The notes beneath the pieces were generated by a model, which was given only the letters and a program-made list of their open reading frames with translations, was not told where the DNA came from and did no database searches. The position numbers and the translations under genes are program-made. Of a DNA stretch of 37,214 nt, positions 23,082 to 30,933 are shown one piece after another. Position 1 is the stretch's first letter. Every line of letters begins with the position of its first letter. Source of the DNA: Pseudonocardia sp. TRM90224 (GTDB lineage: Bacteria > Actinomycetota > Actinomycetes > Mycobacteriales > Pseudonocardiaceae); assembly GCF_021245725.1 (NCBI RefSeq), contig NZ_JAJGSX010000060.1, forward strand, positions 1 to 37,214, read 5' to 3'.

Positions 23082-23962
23082 GCGCGACGTTGGAGCGCAC
23101 ACCCGTTGTGACCACGCCCGGCACCGGGCGGCCGCCGCGGCGGCGCTGGACCGCTCGGCGCTACTTCGTCGGCGGCATCCTCGTGCTGGTCTGCTGGGCG
23201 ATGCTCAGCCCGATCATCTGGACCGCGATGTCGGTGACGAAGCCGACCGACGTGGCGTTCCTCAACCCGCCGGTGTTCTTCTACGAGCCGTCGCTGCAGG
23301 CGTTCGTCGATCTGTGGGAGACCACGCAGTTCTACCAGTACCTGATCAACACCCTGGTCGTCGCGGTGATCAGCACCGTGGTCGCGCTGGTGATCGGGCT
23401 GCCGGCGGCGTACGCGCTGGCGCGCATGCCCGGCTGGATCTCCGCGGTGCTGCTCATCGCCGCGCTGGTGTTCCGGGCGCTCCCGCGCTTCGCGGTCGTG
23501 CTGCCCATGTACGACCTCTCGCGCGCGCTCGGCGTCTACGACACGACGTTCGCCGTGGCCGCGGCGCTCGTCGCGATCAACCAGCCGTTCAGCATCTGGC
23601 TGCTGCGCAACTTCTTCGCCGAGATCCCCAAGGAGATCGACGAGGCCGCGATGGTCGACGGGTGCAGCCGCTGGCAGACGCTCGTGCGCGTGATCATCCC
23701 GCTGATGGGGCCCGGCGTGCTGACGGCGGGGATCTTCATGTTCCTGTTCGCGTTCCAGGAGTACCTGACGGCGAACATCCTCACGGACATCTCCGCCCGC
23801 ACGGTGCCGGTCTTCATCGCGACGCAGCTCGGGCAGACCCTGCCGATGCTGCAGCAGGCCGGCGCGGCGGCGATGCTGCTGACGCTGCCCGTCGTGGCGT
23901 TCGCGTTCGTGGCGCAGCGCTACCTGGTTGCGGGGCTGAACGCGGGGTCGGTCAAGGGGTGA
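23078..23962 (+). CDS. ABC transporter permease, sugar type (MalG/UgpE-like)
   Basis: The product is 294 aa with six transmembrane helices after a proline/arginine-rich cytoplasmic N-terminus. The EAA motif is complete: PKEIDEAAMVDGCSRWQTLV followed by RVIIPLMGPGV. MalG-type landmarks are SVTKPTDVAF, YLINTLVVAVISTVVALVIG, PAAYALARMPGW and the C-terminal QRYLVAGLNAGSVKG. It overlaps the first permease gene (ATGA) and the hydrolase gene (GTGA), so the three are translated from one message. It pairs with the first permease; ATP hydrolysis must come from a shared ATPase encoded elsewhere (MsiK-like), which is common in actinobacteria. Confidence 0.93.
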   Translation: MSATLERTPVVTTPGTGRPPRRRWTARRYFVGGILVLVCWAMLSPIIWTAMSVTKPTDVAFLNPPVFFYEPSLQAFVDLWETTQFYQYLINTLVVAVISTVVALVIGLPAAYALARMPGWISAVLLIAALVFRALPRFAVVLPMYDLSRALGVYDTTFAVAAALVAINQPFSIWLLRNFFAEIPKEIDEAAMVDGCSRWQTLVRVIIPLMGPGVLTAGIFMFLFAFQEYLTANILTDISARTVPVFIATQLGQTLPMLQQAGAAAMLLTLPVVAFAFVAQRYLVAGLNAGSVKG

Positions 23963-24630
23963 CGCCGCTGGTCCTGCTGCCCGGCACGAACTGCTCGCCG
24001 GACCTGTGGAGCGGTGTCGCGGACGACCTCGACGCCGTGCACGCGCCGATCGACGCGTCGACGCTGGACGGCTGCGTCGACGCGTTGCTTGCACGGCTGC
24101 CCGCGCGGTTCGCCCTGGCCGGGCTCAGCCTGGGTGGCATCGTCGCGATGGCGCTGACCCGACGGGCGCCCGAGCGGGTGGAGCGGTTGTGCCTGATCGC
24201 GACCAATGCGCGTGCGCCGGTGCCGGCCCAGCTCGCGGCCTGGTCGGCGCAGCGCGCTGCGCTGCGCGCCGGCCGCACTGCCCGCGACCTGCAAGGCGAG
24301 GCGCTGCCAGCGCTGGTGCACCGGCACGCGCCTGCCGTCGACGAGCGGGTGCTGGCGATGGCCGACGCGGTGGGGGAGTGGGTGCTGGACCGGCAGCTCG
24401 CGCTGCAGGCGACCCGCGTCGACGAGCGGCCGGGGCTGCGCCGCGTCGGCGTGCCGACGCTCGTGGTCGCCGGCGCCGAGGACGGCGTCTGCCCGCCGGC
24501 CAACCACGTCGAGATCGCCGGCGCCGTCCCCGGCGCCGTGTTGCACGTCGTCCCCGAGGCGGGGCACCTGGTGCCGCTGGACCAGCCGCAAGCGGTGGCA
24601 GGCCTGCTCCGCTCGTGGCTCGCCGGCTGA
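23959..24630 (+). CDS. Alpha/beta-fold hydrolase
   Basis: The product is 223 aa. The N-terminal strand and oxyanion region PLVLLPGTNCSPDLWSG are followed by the nucleophile elbow GLSLGG (Ser), the acid in VVAGAEDGVCPP (Asp), and the catalytic His in PEAGHLVPLDQP, so the triad is complete. It is small for the family, with a short cap. It could cleave an ester or similar bond of the imported substrate in the cytoplasm. GTG 23959 overlaps the permease stop in GTGA. A long hairpin follows immediately, marking the end of the operon. Confidence 0.88.
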   Translation: MTPLVLLPGTNCSPDLWSGVADDLDAVHAPIDASTLDGCVDALLARLPARFALAGLSLGGIVAMALTRRAPERVERLCLIATNARAPVPAQLAAWSAQRAALRAGRTARDLQGEALPALVHRHAPAVDERVLAMADAVGEWVLDRQLALQATRVDERPGLRRVGVPTLVVAGAEDGVCPPANHVEIAGAVPGAVLHVVPEAGHLVPLDQPQAVAGLLRSWLAG

Positions 24631-24636
24631 CCCCCG

Positions 24637-24705
24637 AACTTCCCCACCGTTTTGGGTGGATGCGCGCCGAATCAGCGCGCATGTGCCCAAAACGGTGGGG
24701 AAGTT
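24637..24705. terminator. Long bidirectional hairpin between convergent operons
   Basis: Two perfect 20-nt arms (24637-24656 and 24686-24705) begin and end with AACTTCCCC/GGGGAAGTT. Inside, TGCGCGC (24661-24667) pairs with GCGCGCA (24675-24681). It fills the gap between the convergent hydrolase and aldolase genes and should terminate both operons. Confidence 0.8.
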
Positions 24706-24713
24706 GGCGGGCG

Positions 24714-25439
24714 TCAGGGGTGGGGGAGCGTGCGGAAGAGCTCCATCATCAGGTGCGCGACGTTGTAGACCACCAGGTCCGCGCCGCCCGCGAACGCCGC
24801 CGTGGCCGCTTCGGCGCCGGCGGCCAGGTCGGCGCGCAGCGAGCCGGCGACGGCGGGGTCGGCGCACACCTGCTCCAGCAGCTCGGCGACGGACGGATCC
24901 TGCGGGCCGCGGGCGGCGCCCAGGTCGGCCGTGCCGACGAGCCAGCCGTCCACGCCGTCGACGCCGACGATCTCCCCGGCCCGCGCGATCGCGCCCGGCG
25001 ACTCCAGCATGACCAGCACGAACGTCGCGGCGTCTGCGGCCGCCCGGTGCTCGTCGGCCGTGCGGGTGCCGAACCGGCCCGCGCGCGGGTAGGTGGCGAA
25101 CCCGCGCTCGCCGCGCGGCGGGTAGCGCACCGCACGGACGAGCGCCGCCGCCTCCTCGGCCGACTCGATGTGCGGCGCCACGATCCCGTGCGCGCCCTGG
25201 TCGAGCACCCGCTGCGCCAGGTGGTGCTCACCCTCACCGATCCGCACCAGCACCGGCACACCGTGCGCGTCGGCGAGCGCGATGTGGTGGCGCACGGCAC
25301 CGACGTCGGCCGGGCCGTGCTCGCAGTCCAGGAGCACGAAGTCGAGCCCCGCCACGGCGAGCATCTCGACGACCTCCTCGCACGGCATCCGCACGAGCGC
25401 GCCCGACAGCTTCTCGCCGGCGCGCAGCCGCGCCCGCAT
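24714..25439 (-). CDS. HpcH/HpaI family aldolase
   Basis: The product is 241 aa, a metal-dependent class II pyruvate aldolase of TIM-barrel fold. Typical members split 2-keto-3-deoxy-acids to pyruvate and an aldehyde. Visible signatures are GLDFVLLDCEHGPAD near residue 31 (substrate/metal Glu and catalytic His), LVRIGEGEHHLAQRVLDQGA, IVAPHIESAEEA and the metal-site ESPGAIARAGEI, then WLVGTADLGAARG. The C-terminal part ends YNVAHLMMELFRTLP. ATG 25439 overlaps the SDR stop (TGATG). It is the last gene of the minus-strand hisD2-SDR-aldolase operon and would carry out the carbon-carbon cleavage step. Confidence 0.9.
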   Translation of the reverse strand: MRARLRAGEKLSGALVRMPCEEVVEMLAVAGLDFVLLDCEHGPADVGAVRHHIALADAHGVPVLVRIGEGEHHLAQRVLDQGAHGIVAPHIESAEEAAALVRAVRYPPRGERGFATYPRAGRFGTRTADEHRAAADAATFVLVMLESPGAIARAGEIVGVDGVDGWLVGTADLGAARGPQDPSVAELLEQVCADPAVAGSLRADLAAGAEAATAAFAGGADLVVYNVAHLMMELFRTLPHP

Positions 25440-26194
25440 CACGCGATCATCCCGGCGGAAAGATCGACGTCTGCGCCGGTCATCCCGGGCATCGCCAGCA
25501 TCGCGACGACAGCTGCGCCGACCTCGTCGGCGGTGATCATGCGGCCCAGCGCGGCCCGCCCGACGAACGCGGCGCGCGCGTCGTCGAGGCTGGCTCCGGT
25601 GCGGGCCGATTCCAGCCGGAAGTTGCGGTCCATCCGCTCGCCCTCCACCGGGCCGGGCGAGATCGCGTTCACCCGCACCCCGTGCGGGCCGACCTCGAAG
25701 GCGAGCGTCGAGGTCAGCCCGAGCACGGCGGTCTTCGACGCGCAGTAGGGCGTGCGCCGGGCGAGCGGGCGCTTGCCCGACACCGACGCCACGTTGACGA
25801 CGTCGCCGTCGCCGCGCGCGATCATGGGCGGCAGGAACTCGCGGCACACGAGGTAGGTGCCGCGCACGTTGACCGCGAACACCTCGTCCCACTCCTCGGG
25901 GGAGATCTCGACGAGCGGGGCGACCGGCCCGGCGATGCCGGCGTTGTTCACCACGATCGACACCTCGGCGTCGGCGAGCTCCGCGCCCAGCCGGGCGACG
26001 GCCACGGCGTCCGCGACGTCGCAGACCGCCATCCGCGCGGCAGGGCCGAGCCTCTCGGCCGTCGCGCGCAGCGGCTCCTCGCGCCGACCGACCAGTACGA
26101 CCTCGGCGCCGGCCGCGACGAGGTGTCCCGCGATGGCCGCGCCCAGACCGTTGCCACCGCCGGTGACGAGCGCGAGCCGCCCGGCCGCGCTCAT
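25439..26194 (-). CDS. SDR family NAD(P)-dependent oxidoreductase
   Basis: The product is 251 aa, a classical SDR. The cofactor motif is TGGGNGLGAAIAGHLVAAGA, then DVADAVAV, VVNNAGIAGP, the catalytic Ser in VASVSGKR, YxxxK as TPYCASKTAV, and ISPGPVEGERM. The complete catalytic set contrasts with the SDR at 15074. It would interconvert an alcohol and ketone in the pathway. It is joined by start/stop overlaps to hisD-like 2 upstream (ATGA) and the aldolase downstream (TGATG), so the three are co-translated and should act sequentially. Confidence 0.93.
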   Translation of the reverse strand: MSAAGRLALVTGGGNGLGAAIAGHLVAAGAEVVLVGRREEPLRATAERLGPAARMAVCDVADAVAVARLGAELADAEVSIVVNNAGIAGPVAPLVEISPEEWDEVFAVNVRGTYLVCREFLPPMIARGDGDVVNVASVSGKRPLARRTPYCASKTAVLGLTSTLAFEVGPHGVRVNAISPGPVEGERMDRNFRLESARTGASLDDARAAFVGRAALGRMITADEVGAAVVAMLAMPGMTGADVDLSAGMIA

Positions 26195-27510
26195 ACCGGC
26201 TCTCCCGCGAGAGCGGCGTCGATCCACTCGAACCGGTCGCCGCCGTGCCGCCACGCCCGCAGGTCGCCGGAGCGCGCGTGGCCCTCGAACAGCTCGACCC
26301 GCGAGGCGCGCCCGCACACCCGACCGAGCTGCGCGCTCGCCGCCGGGTCGCGAACCTCCTGGTAGGTGCATGTCTTGAGGTACTTCCCGACCCACAGCCC
26401 GCCCGTGTAGCGGGCCGCGCCCAGCGTCGGCAGCACGTGGTTGGTGCCGATGACCTTGTCGCCGTAGGACACGCACGTGCCCTCGCCGAGGAACAGCGCG
26501 CCGTAGTTGCGCATCCGCTCCAGCGCCTGCCGGGGCTCCGCGGTGAACACCTGCACGTGCTCGGACGCGAGGTCGTCGGCGACGCGCCACATCTCGTCGG
26601 CGTCGTCGCAGACGACGACGCGGCCGTGGTCGCGCCACGCCGGGCCGGCCATGTCGTTCGTCGGCAGCCCCGGCAGCAGTCGCTCGACGAGCGCGATCAC
26701 CTCCCGGGCGAGCTCCTCGCTGGTGGTCACCAGCACGGCGGGGGAGTCGGGGCCGTGCTCGGCCTGCGACAGCAGGTCGACCGCGGTGGTGAGCGGGTCG
26801 GCGGTCTCGTCGGCGACGACGAGGATCTCGGTCGGCCCGGCGAACAGGTCGATCCCCACCTCGCCGAACAGCTGCCGCTTCGCCTCGGCGACGTAGGCGT
26901 TGCCGGGCCCGGCGATCAGGTCGACCGCCGAGACCGACTCGGTGCCGACGGCCATCGCCGCCACCGCCTGCACCCCACCCAGCAGGTGGATCTCGTCGGC
27001 GCCCGCCATGTGCATCGCAGCGACGGTCGCGGCCGGGATCTCGCCGCGGATGGGCGGCGTGCAGGCCACGACCCGCGCGACGCCGGCAGCCTTCGCCGTC
27101 ACGATCGTCATGTGCGCCGAGGCCGTCAGCGGGTAGCGACCGCCGGGGACGTACGCGCCGGACGCCGCGACCGGGACGTGCCGGTGCCCCAGCACCACGC
27201 CGGGCAGCGTTTCGACCTCCACGTCGCGCAGCGACTCGCGTTGCACGAGCGCGAACCCGCGCACCTGCTCCTGCACGAACGCGATGTCGGTGAGCACCTG
27301 CTCGGGCAGGCCGGCGACCAGCCGGTCGATCTCGTCGGGTGCGAGCCGGAAGCTCTCGGGCGTCCAGCCGTCGAACTGCGCCGAGTACTCGCGGACGGCC
27401 GCGTCACCCCGCTGCCGGACGTCGGCGATGATGGCCCGCACGCGGTCGGCGATCGCGGGGTCGGTGGTGCGTCCGGTGCTGCTCTTCGCGGACTTCAGTT
27501 GCCGGGGCAT
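26191..27510 (-). CDS. Histidinol dehydrogenase paralogue 2 (catabolic HisD/HpsN-like)
   Basis: The product is 439 aa and is clearly related to, but distinct from, the HisD-like protein at 19464. Zn ligands and catalytic residues are all kept: SQAEHGPDS, the Glu-His pair in ASEHVQVF, GDKVIGTNHVLPT with Asp and His, and the last His in FEGHARSGD. GPGNAYVAEAKRQLFGEV is the cofactor region. A C-terminal DLRAWRHGGDRFEWIDAAL tail extends past the usual end. ATG 27510 has GAGGAG upstream, and LacI operator 3 lies 30 nt further on. It heads the operon with SDR and aldolase, so it most likely oxidises an alcohol intermediate to an acid. Confidence 0.88.
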   Translation of the reverse strand: MPRQLKSAKSSTGRTTDPAIADRVRAIIADVRQRGDAAVREYSAQFDGWTPESFRLAPDEIDRLVAGLPEQVLTDIAFVQEQVRGFALVQRESLRDVEVETLPGVVLGHRHVPVAASGAYVPGGRYPLTASAHMTIVTAKAAGVARVVACTPPIRGEIPAATVAAMHMAGADEIHLLGGVQAVAAMAVGTESVSAVDLIAGPGNAYVAEAKRQLFGEVGIDLFAGPTEILVVADETADPLTTAVDLLSQAEHGPDSPAVLVTTSEELAREVIALVERLLPGLPTNDMAGPAWRDHGRVVVCDDADEMWRVADDLASEHVQVFTAEPRQALERMRNYGALFLGEGTCVSYGDKVIGTNHVLPTLGAARYTGGLWVGKYLKTCTYQEVRDPAASAQLGRVCGRASRVELFEGHARSGDLRAWRHGGDRFEWIDAALAGEPV

Positions 27511-27539
27511 TGCTCTCCTCGAGCGTCGACCATCAGGTA

Positions 27540-27551
27540 GCATACGTATGC
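27540..27551. promoter_or_regulatory. LacI-family operator 3 (divergent hisD-like 2 / lacI)
   Basis: GCATACGTATGC is a perfect 12-bp palindrome and matches the cores of the three other operators. It lies 30 nt before hisD-like 2 on one side and 63 nt before lacI on the other, so it can control both and autoregulate the repressor. Confidence 0.85.
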
Positions 27552-27614
27552 GCAGTTGGCATTCAAAGCTGCGTGCAGCGCCCGGGTCAAGGGGCGGGGC
27601 CGAGGAGGCGCGAC

Positions 27615-28610
27615 ATGGTCACCAGTCGGGACGTGGCGAGGCTCGCCGGCGTGTCGCAGCCCACGGTCTCGCGTGCGCTGACCGACCACCCCCGGGTCTC
27701 GGAGGCCACCAAGAAGCGGGTGCGCGAAGCCGCGCAGGCGCTGGGGTACTCGCCCGACGCGATCGGGCGCGCGTTGTCCGTCGGGCGCTCCACGCGGGTG
27801 GGGCTGGTCGTCACGGACCTGGAGAACCAGTTCTACGCCCACCTCGTCGCGCCGCTGCACGGCGAGCTGGAGGCGCTCGGCTACGAGCTGGTGCTGATCA
27901 CCGAGAGCGCCGGGGGTGCGCCGCTGCCGGAGCGGGTCGCGGCGCACGGGCTCTGCAGCGTGGTGCTGTCGACCACCACGCTCGACTCGATCCAGCCCGC
28001 CCGCCTCCGCGACCGCGGGGTGCCGTTCGTCTACCTCAACCGCACCGCGCCGAGCGTCGCGGCCGACTCGGTCACCGTCGATCCCGAACCGGGCCTGCGT
28101 GCGCTGCTGGAATCGGCGATCGAGCTCGGGCACCGGCGGATCGGCGCCGTTTTCGGCCCGCGCAACACCAGCACCGGCGAGGCGCGCGAGCAGGTCACGC
28201 GGTCCATTCTCGACGAGCACGGGCTGCAGCTGGCCCACCGCGACGTGCTGCACGGTCCCTTCGACTTCGCCACCGGCCACGCGGGTATGACCACGCTGCT
28301 CGACCGCGGCGACCCGCCGACGCTCGTGCTGTTCGCCAACGACGTCGTCGCGCTCGGGGGGCTCAACGCCGCTGTCGAGCGGGGGGTCTCCGTGCCGGGT
28401 GAGGTGTCGGTCGCGGGGTTCGACGACCTGCCCACCTCGGGGTGGGCGCTGGTGCGGCTGAGCACCGTCGCCTACGACCTCGACGCCGTCGCCCGCGAGG
28501 CAGCGCGGCTCGTCGTGGCCAGGGTGCAGTCGCCGGACGAGCCGCTGCGCCAGGTCGTGCACCCCACGCGCTACGTCGCGCGCGCGACCGTCGGGCCACC
28601 GCGCGTCTGA
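27615..28610 (+). CDS. LacI family transcriptional regulator of the locus
   Basis: The product is 331 aa. The N-terminal helix-turn-helix and hinge are textbook: TSRDVARLAGVSQPTVSRAL, then DHPRVSEATKKRVREAAQAL and GYSPDAIGRAL. The periplasmic-binding-like ligand domain follows, with VGLVVTDLENQFYAHLVAPL, LGHRRIGAVFGPRNTSTGEA and SVAGFDDLPTSGW. A small molecule from the pathway presumably releases it from DNA. ATG 27615 follows GAGGAGG at 8 nt. Four copies of one palindrome stand before the units of this locus, one of them in this gene's own promoter, which supports local and autogenous control. Confidence 0.95.
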   Translation: MVTSRDVARLAGVSQPTVSRALTDHPRVSEATKKRVREAAQALGYSPDAIGRALSVGRSTRVGLVVTDLENQFYAHLVAPLHGELEALGYELVLITESAGGAPLPERVAAHGLCSVVLSTTTLDSIQPARLRDRGVPFVYLNRTAPSVAADSVTVDPEPGLRALLESAIELGHRRIGAVFGPRNTSTGEAREQVTRSILDEHGLQLAHRDVLHGPFDFATGHAGMTTLLDRGDPPTLVLFANDVVALGGLNAAVERGVSVPGEVSVAGFDDLPTSGWALVRLSTVAYDLDAVAREAARLVVARVQSPDEPLRQVVHPTRYVARATVGPPRV

Positions 28611-28646
28611 CCGTGAACGGCAACCGCCGGGTGGGTTGAACCTGAT

Positions 28647-28662
28647 TGTGCATACGCATACA
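28647..28662. promoter_or_regulatory. LacI-family operator 4 (before SnoaL-cupin-nitrilase operon)
   Basis: TGTGCATACGCATACA is identical over 16 bp to the reverse complement of operator 1. It lies 40 nt before ATG 28702 and 36 nt after the lacI stop, so the third operon has its own regulated promoter. Confidence 0.85.
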
Positions 28663-28701
28663 GTGGCTCGTGTCCGAGTTGGAACCATCGGAAGGACGGA
28701 C

Positions 28702-29700
28702 ATGCCGCTCGACCCCGTCGCGTATGAGCCCTACCAGGATCCCGACGACTTCATCCGTGAGGTCACCGACCGGATCTGGGTTCAGCGCGACGTCTCCTAC
28801 ATCCTCGACAACTACGAGCCCGACTCGATCGTGCACGGCGGCCTGGGCACCGTGATCGGCCGCGACGGCGTCGTCGACGGCAGCCTGATGCGCATCGCCG
28901 GCACCCCGCAACACGTCGGGCAGGCCGAGGACGTCGTGTGGGAGGCCCGCGGCGGCGACGCCTTCCTCAGCTCGCACCTGGTCTTCTCCAGCGACGAGAA
29001 CCTCGTGGACGGGCGGATGATCCGGGTGCGCAAGCGCACCGTGGCCAACTGCCTGTACCGCCGTGGCCGCATGGTCGAGGAATGGGTCGTGCGCGACGAG
29101 CTGGCCGACGCGCTGCAGCGCGGCCTCGACCCCGACGAGGTTGCTCGCGGGCTGCGTTTCCGCGGGTACGAGGGATCGATGACCAAGCCGGCGCCGGCCG
29201 ACGTGCTCGCCGTGGGCGATTCCGGCCCGCGCCCCGACGACTTCCGCACCGAGTGCGAGATGGTGCTGGAGTTCCTCCAGGAGGTCTGGAACGGCCGGCG
29301 GTACCAGAAGGTCACCGACTTCATGGTGCGCGACCTGTTCCTGCACACCGTCGGCGACACGACGATCGTGCGGCCCGACGGCTACCAACGCGACCTGCTC
29401 GCGCTCGTCGCACCCTTCCCCGACGCGCAGTTCGCCGTCCGTGACGTCCAGACCAACCACTCCGAGCGCTACGCGGGCCTGCGCATCGCGGTCTGCTGGG
29501 TGATGCGGGGCACCTACCGCGGGACGCCCGCGTTCGGGCCGCTCACCGACCAGCCGGTCGACCTGCTGGGCGTCTCCCAGTTCCTCGTGCAGGGCGGTCG
29601 GATCGTCCGCGAGGTCCGCGTCTTCGACGAGATCGCGCTGCGGGCGCAGATCAACGCCACCCGCGGTGACGGCGAGTTCACCGACACCAACATCTACTGA
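28702..29700 (+). CDS. Tandem SnoaL/NTF2-like domain protein
   Basis: The product is 332 aa and appears to hold two SnoaL/NTF2-like alpha+beta barrels. The first (about residues 12-140) has RDVSYILDNYEPDSIVHGGL, VDGSLMRIAGTPQ, VWEARGGDAFLSSHLVFSS and VEEWVVRDE. The second (about 178-320) repeats this order: EFLQEVWNGRRYQKVTDFMV, DLFLHTVGDTTIVRP, YAGLRIAVCWVMRGTYRGTP and VREVRVFDEIAL. SnoaL-like proteins include cyclases, isomerases and small-ligand binders, so no reaction is claimed. GAAGGACGG precedes ATG 28702. It is the first gene of the third LacI-regulated unit, followed 23 nt later by the bicupin. Confidence 0.78.
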   Translation: MPLDPVAYEPYQDPDDFIREVTDRIWVQRDVSYILDNYEPDSIVHGGLGTVIGRDGVVDGSLMRIAGTPQHVGQAEDVVWEARGGDAFLSSHLVFSSDENLVDGRMIRVRKRTVANCLYRRGRMVEEWVVRDELADALQRGLDPDEVARGLRFRGYEGSMTKPAPADVLAVGDSGPRPDDFRTECEMVLEFLQEVWNGRRYQKVTDFMVRDLFLHTVGDTTIVRPDGYQRDLLALVAPFPDAQFAVRDVQTNHSERYAGLRIAVCWVMRGTYRGTPAFGPLTDQPVDLLGVSQFLVQGGRIVREVRVFDEIALRAQINATRGDGEFTDTNIY

Positions 29701-29723
29701 TCAGCTGCACGAGAGGACGTTCC

Positions 29724-30893
29724 ATGCTCGACTCGGTGGTGGTCCCACCCGAGGAGATCGCCCGCCGCACGGTGCTGCGCTCGGACTGGGTGCCGTGCAA
29801 GTCCGCGTTCATCGACTGCCGCACCCCCGGTTCCGACCGCAAGGACAACTACTCCTTCATCGGTCCCGGCGTATCGCAGAACCCCGACCAGCATGTCAAC
29901 CTCCGCGAGCCGCACGGGTTCAACCTCGGCGCCGCCGGCATGCCCCACGGCACCACCAACAGCCTGCACCTGCATTTCACGGCCGAGGTGTTCATCAACT
30001 TCGACGGCGACTACCAGCTGCGGTGGGGTCCCGACGGCCGACAGGGGGAGTACCGCAGCGTCGACGGCGATGTGGTCTCCGTGCCGCCGTGGATCTTCCG
30101 CGGCTTCACCAACGTCGGCGCCGACGAGGGCATCCTGCTCACCGTGCTGGGTCGCGACGACCCCGGCGGGATCATTTGGGGGCCGCCGGTGCTGGAGGAG
30201 GCCGCCGCGCACGGCCTCTACCTCACCTCCGACAACCAGCTCGTCGACACTGCGATCGGGCAGCGCGTGCCCGCGGGCGCGGCGCTGATCGAACCGATGG
30301 CGCAGGCCGAGATCGATCGGCTCGACACGTTCACCGTCGAGCAGTTCCGCGGGCGCGTGGTCCACGCGCCGGACCGGGTGTGGGTCGAGCAACCGTTCCT
30401 GTGCTCGGCGCTCCCCGGCGGCCGGGCCCAGCTGAGCCCGGTGATCGGGTACGGCATGGTCGAGGACCGGCGCGCGCGGCCCGTGCTCGCCGATCCGCAC
30501 GGCTTCGGGCTCGCGTGGCTGCGCGCCGAGCCGGGCGAGGGCGTCCTCACCCACCGCCACGACCGCACCCAGGTGCTCACCGCCAAGGCGGGCCGCTGGG
30601 CCGTCACCCTCAACACCGGGGCGGATGCACGCACCGTGGAGCTCGGCCCGCTCGACACGCTCTCCGTCCCGCCCGGTGCGTGGCGTTCGATCACGCTACT
30701 GGACGCGACGCCGGGTCGTTCCGCCACGCCAGGGGCCAGTGAGCTGCTGGTGGTCACGGGCGGCGAGGACCGCACGCTGCTGGAATGGGCGCCCGAGGTG
30801 GTGTCCGCGGCACGCCGCGCGGGCCGGATGCTCGACGCCAACGGCTTCCACGCACCGGCGGCGGTGCTCGCCGCGGCCACCGAGGACGACTGA
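29724..30893 (+). CDS. Bicupin domain protein
   Basis: The product is 389 aa with two cupin domains. The first (about residues 50-150) holds SLHLHFTAEVFINFDGDYQL, with His and Glu candidates for the metal, and GDVVSVPPWIFRGFTNVG. The second (about 240-350) has GEGVLTHRHDRTQVLTAKAG (His-His) and LGPLDTLSVPPGAWRSITL. Bicupins include dioxygenases, decarboxylases, isomerases and aminohydrolases; the sequence alone does not choose. GAGAGGA precedes ATG 29724. The operon context, between a SnoaL-like protein and a nitrilase-type hydrolase, suggests processing of an intermediate of the same pathway. Confidence 0.82.
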   Translation: MLDSVVVPPEEIARRTVLRSDWVPCKSAFIDCRTPGSDRKDNYSFIGPGVSQNPDQHVNLREPHGFNLGAAGMPHGTTNSLHLHFTAEVFINFDGDYQLRWGPDGRQGEYRSVDGDVVSVPPWIFRGFTNVGADEGILLTVLGRDDPGGIIWGPPVLEEAAAHGLYLTSDNQLVDTAIGQRVPAGAALIEPMAQAEIDRLDTFTVEQFRGRVVHAPDRVWVEQPFLCSALPGGRAQLSPVIGYGMVEDRRARPVLADPHGFGLAWLRAEPGEGVLTHRHDRTQVLTAKAGRWAVTLNTGADARTVELGPLDTLSVPPGAWRSITLLDATPGRSATPGASELLVVTGGEDRTLLEWAPEVVSAARRAGRMLDANGFHAPAAVLAAATEDD

Positions 30894-30933
30894 CGCCGTG
30901 CCGGTGGGGGTCGTGCCTGTGGGGGTCGTGCCG

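Noticed and set aside
19464..27510. Histidine biosynthesis operon, suggested by two HisD-like genes
   Set aside because: No other his gene is present; the context is a LacI-regulated importer, aldolase and SDR.
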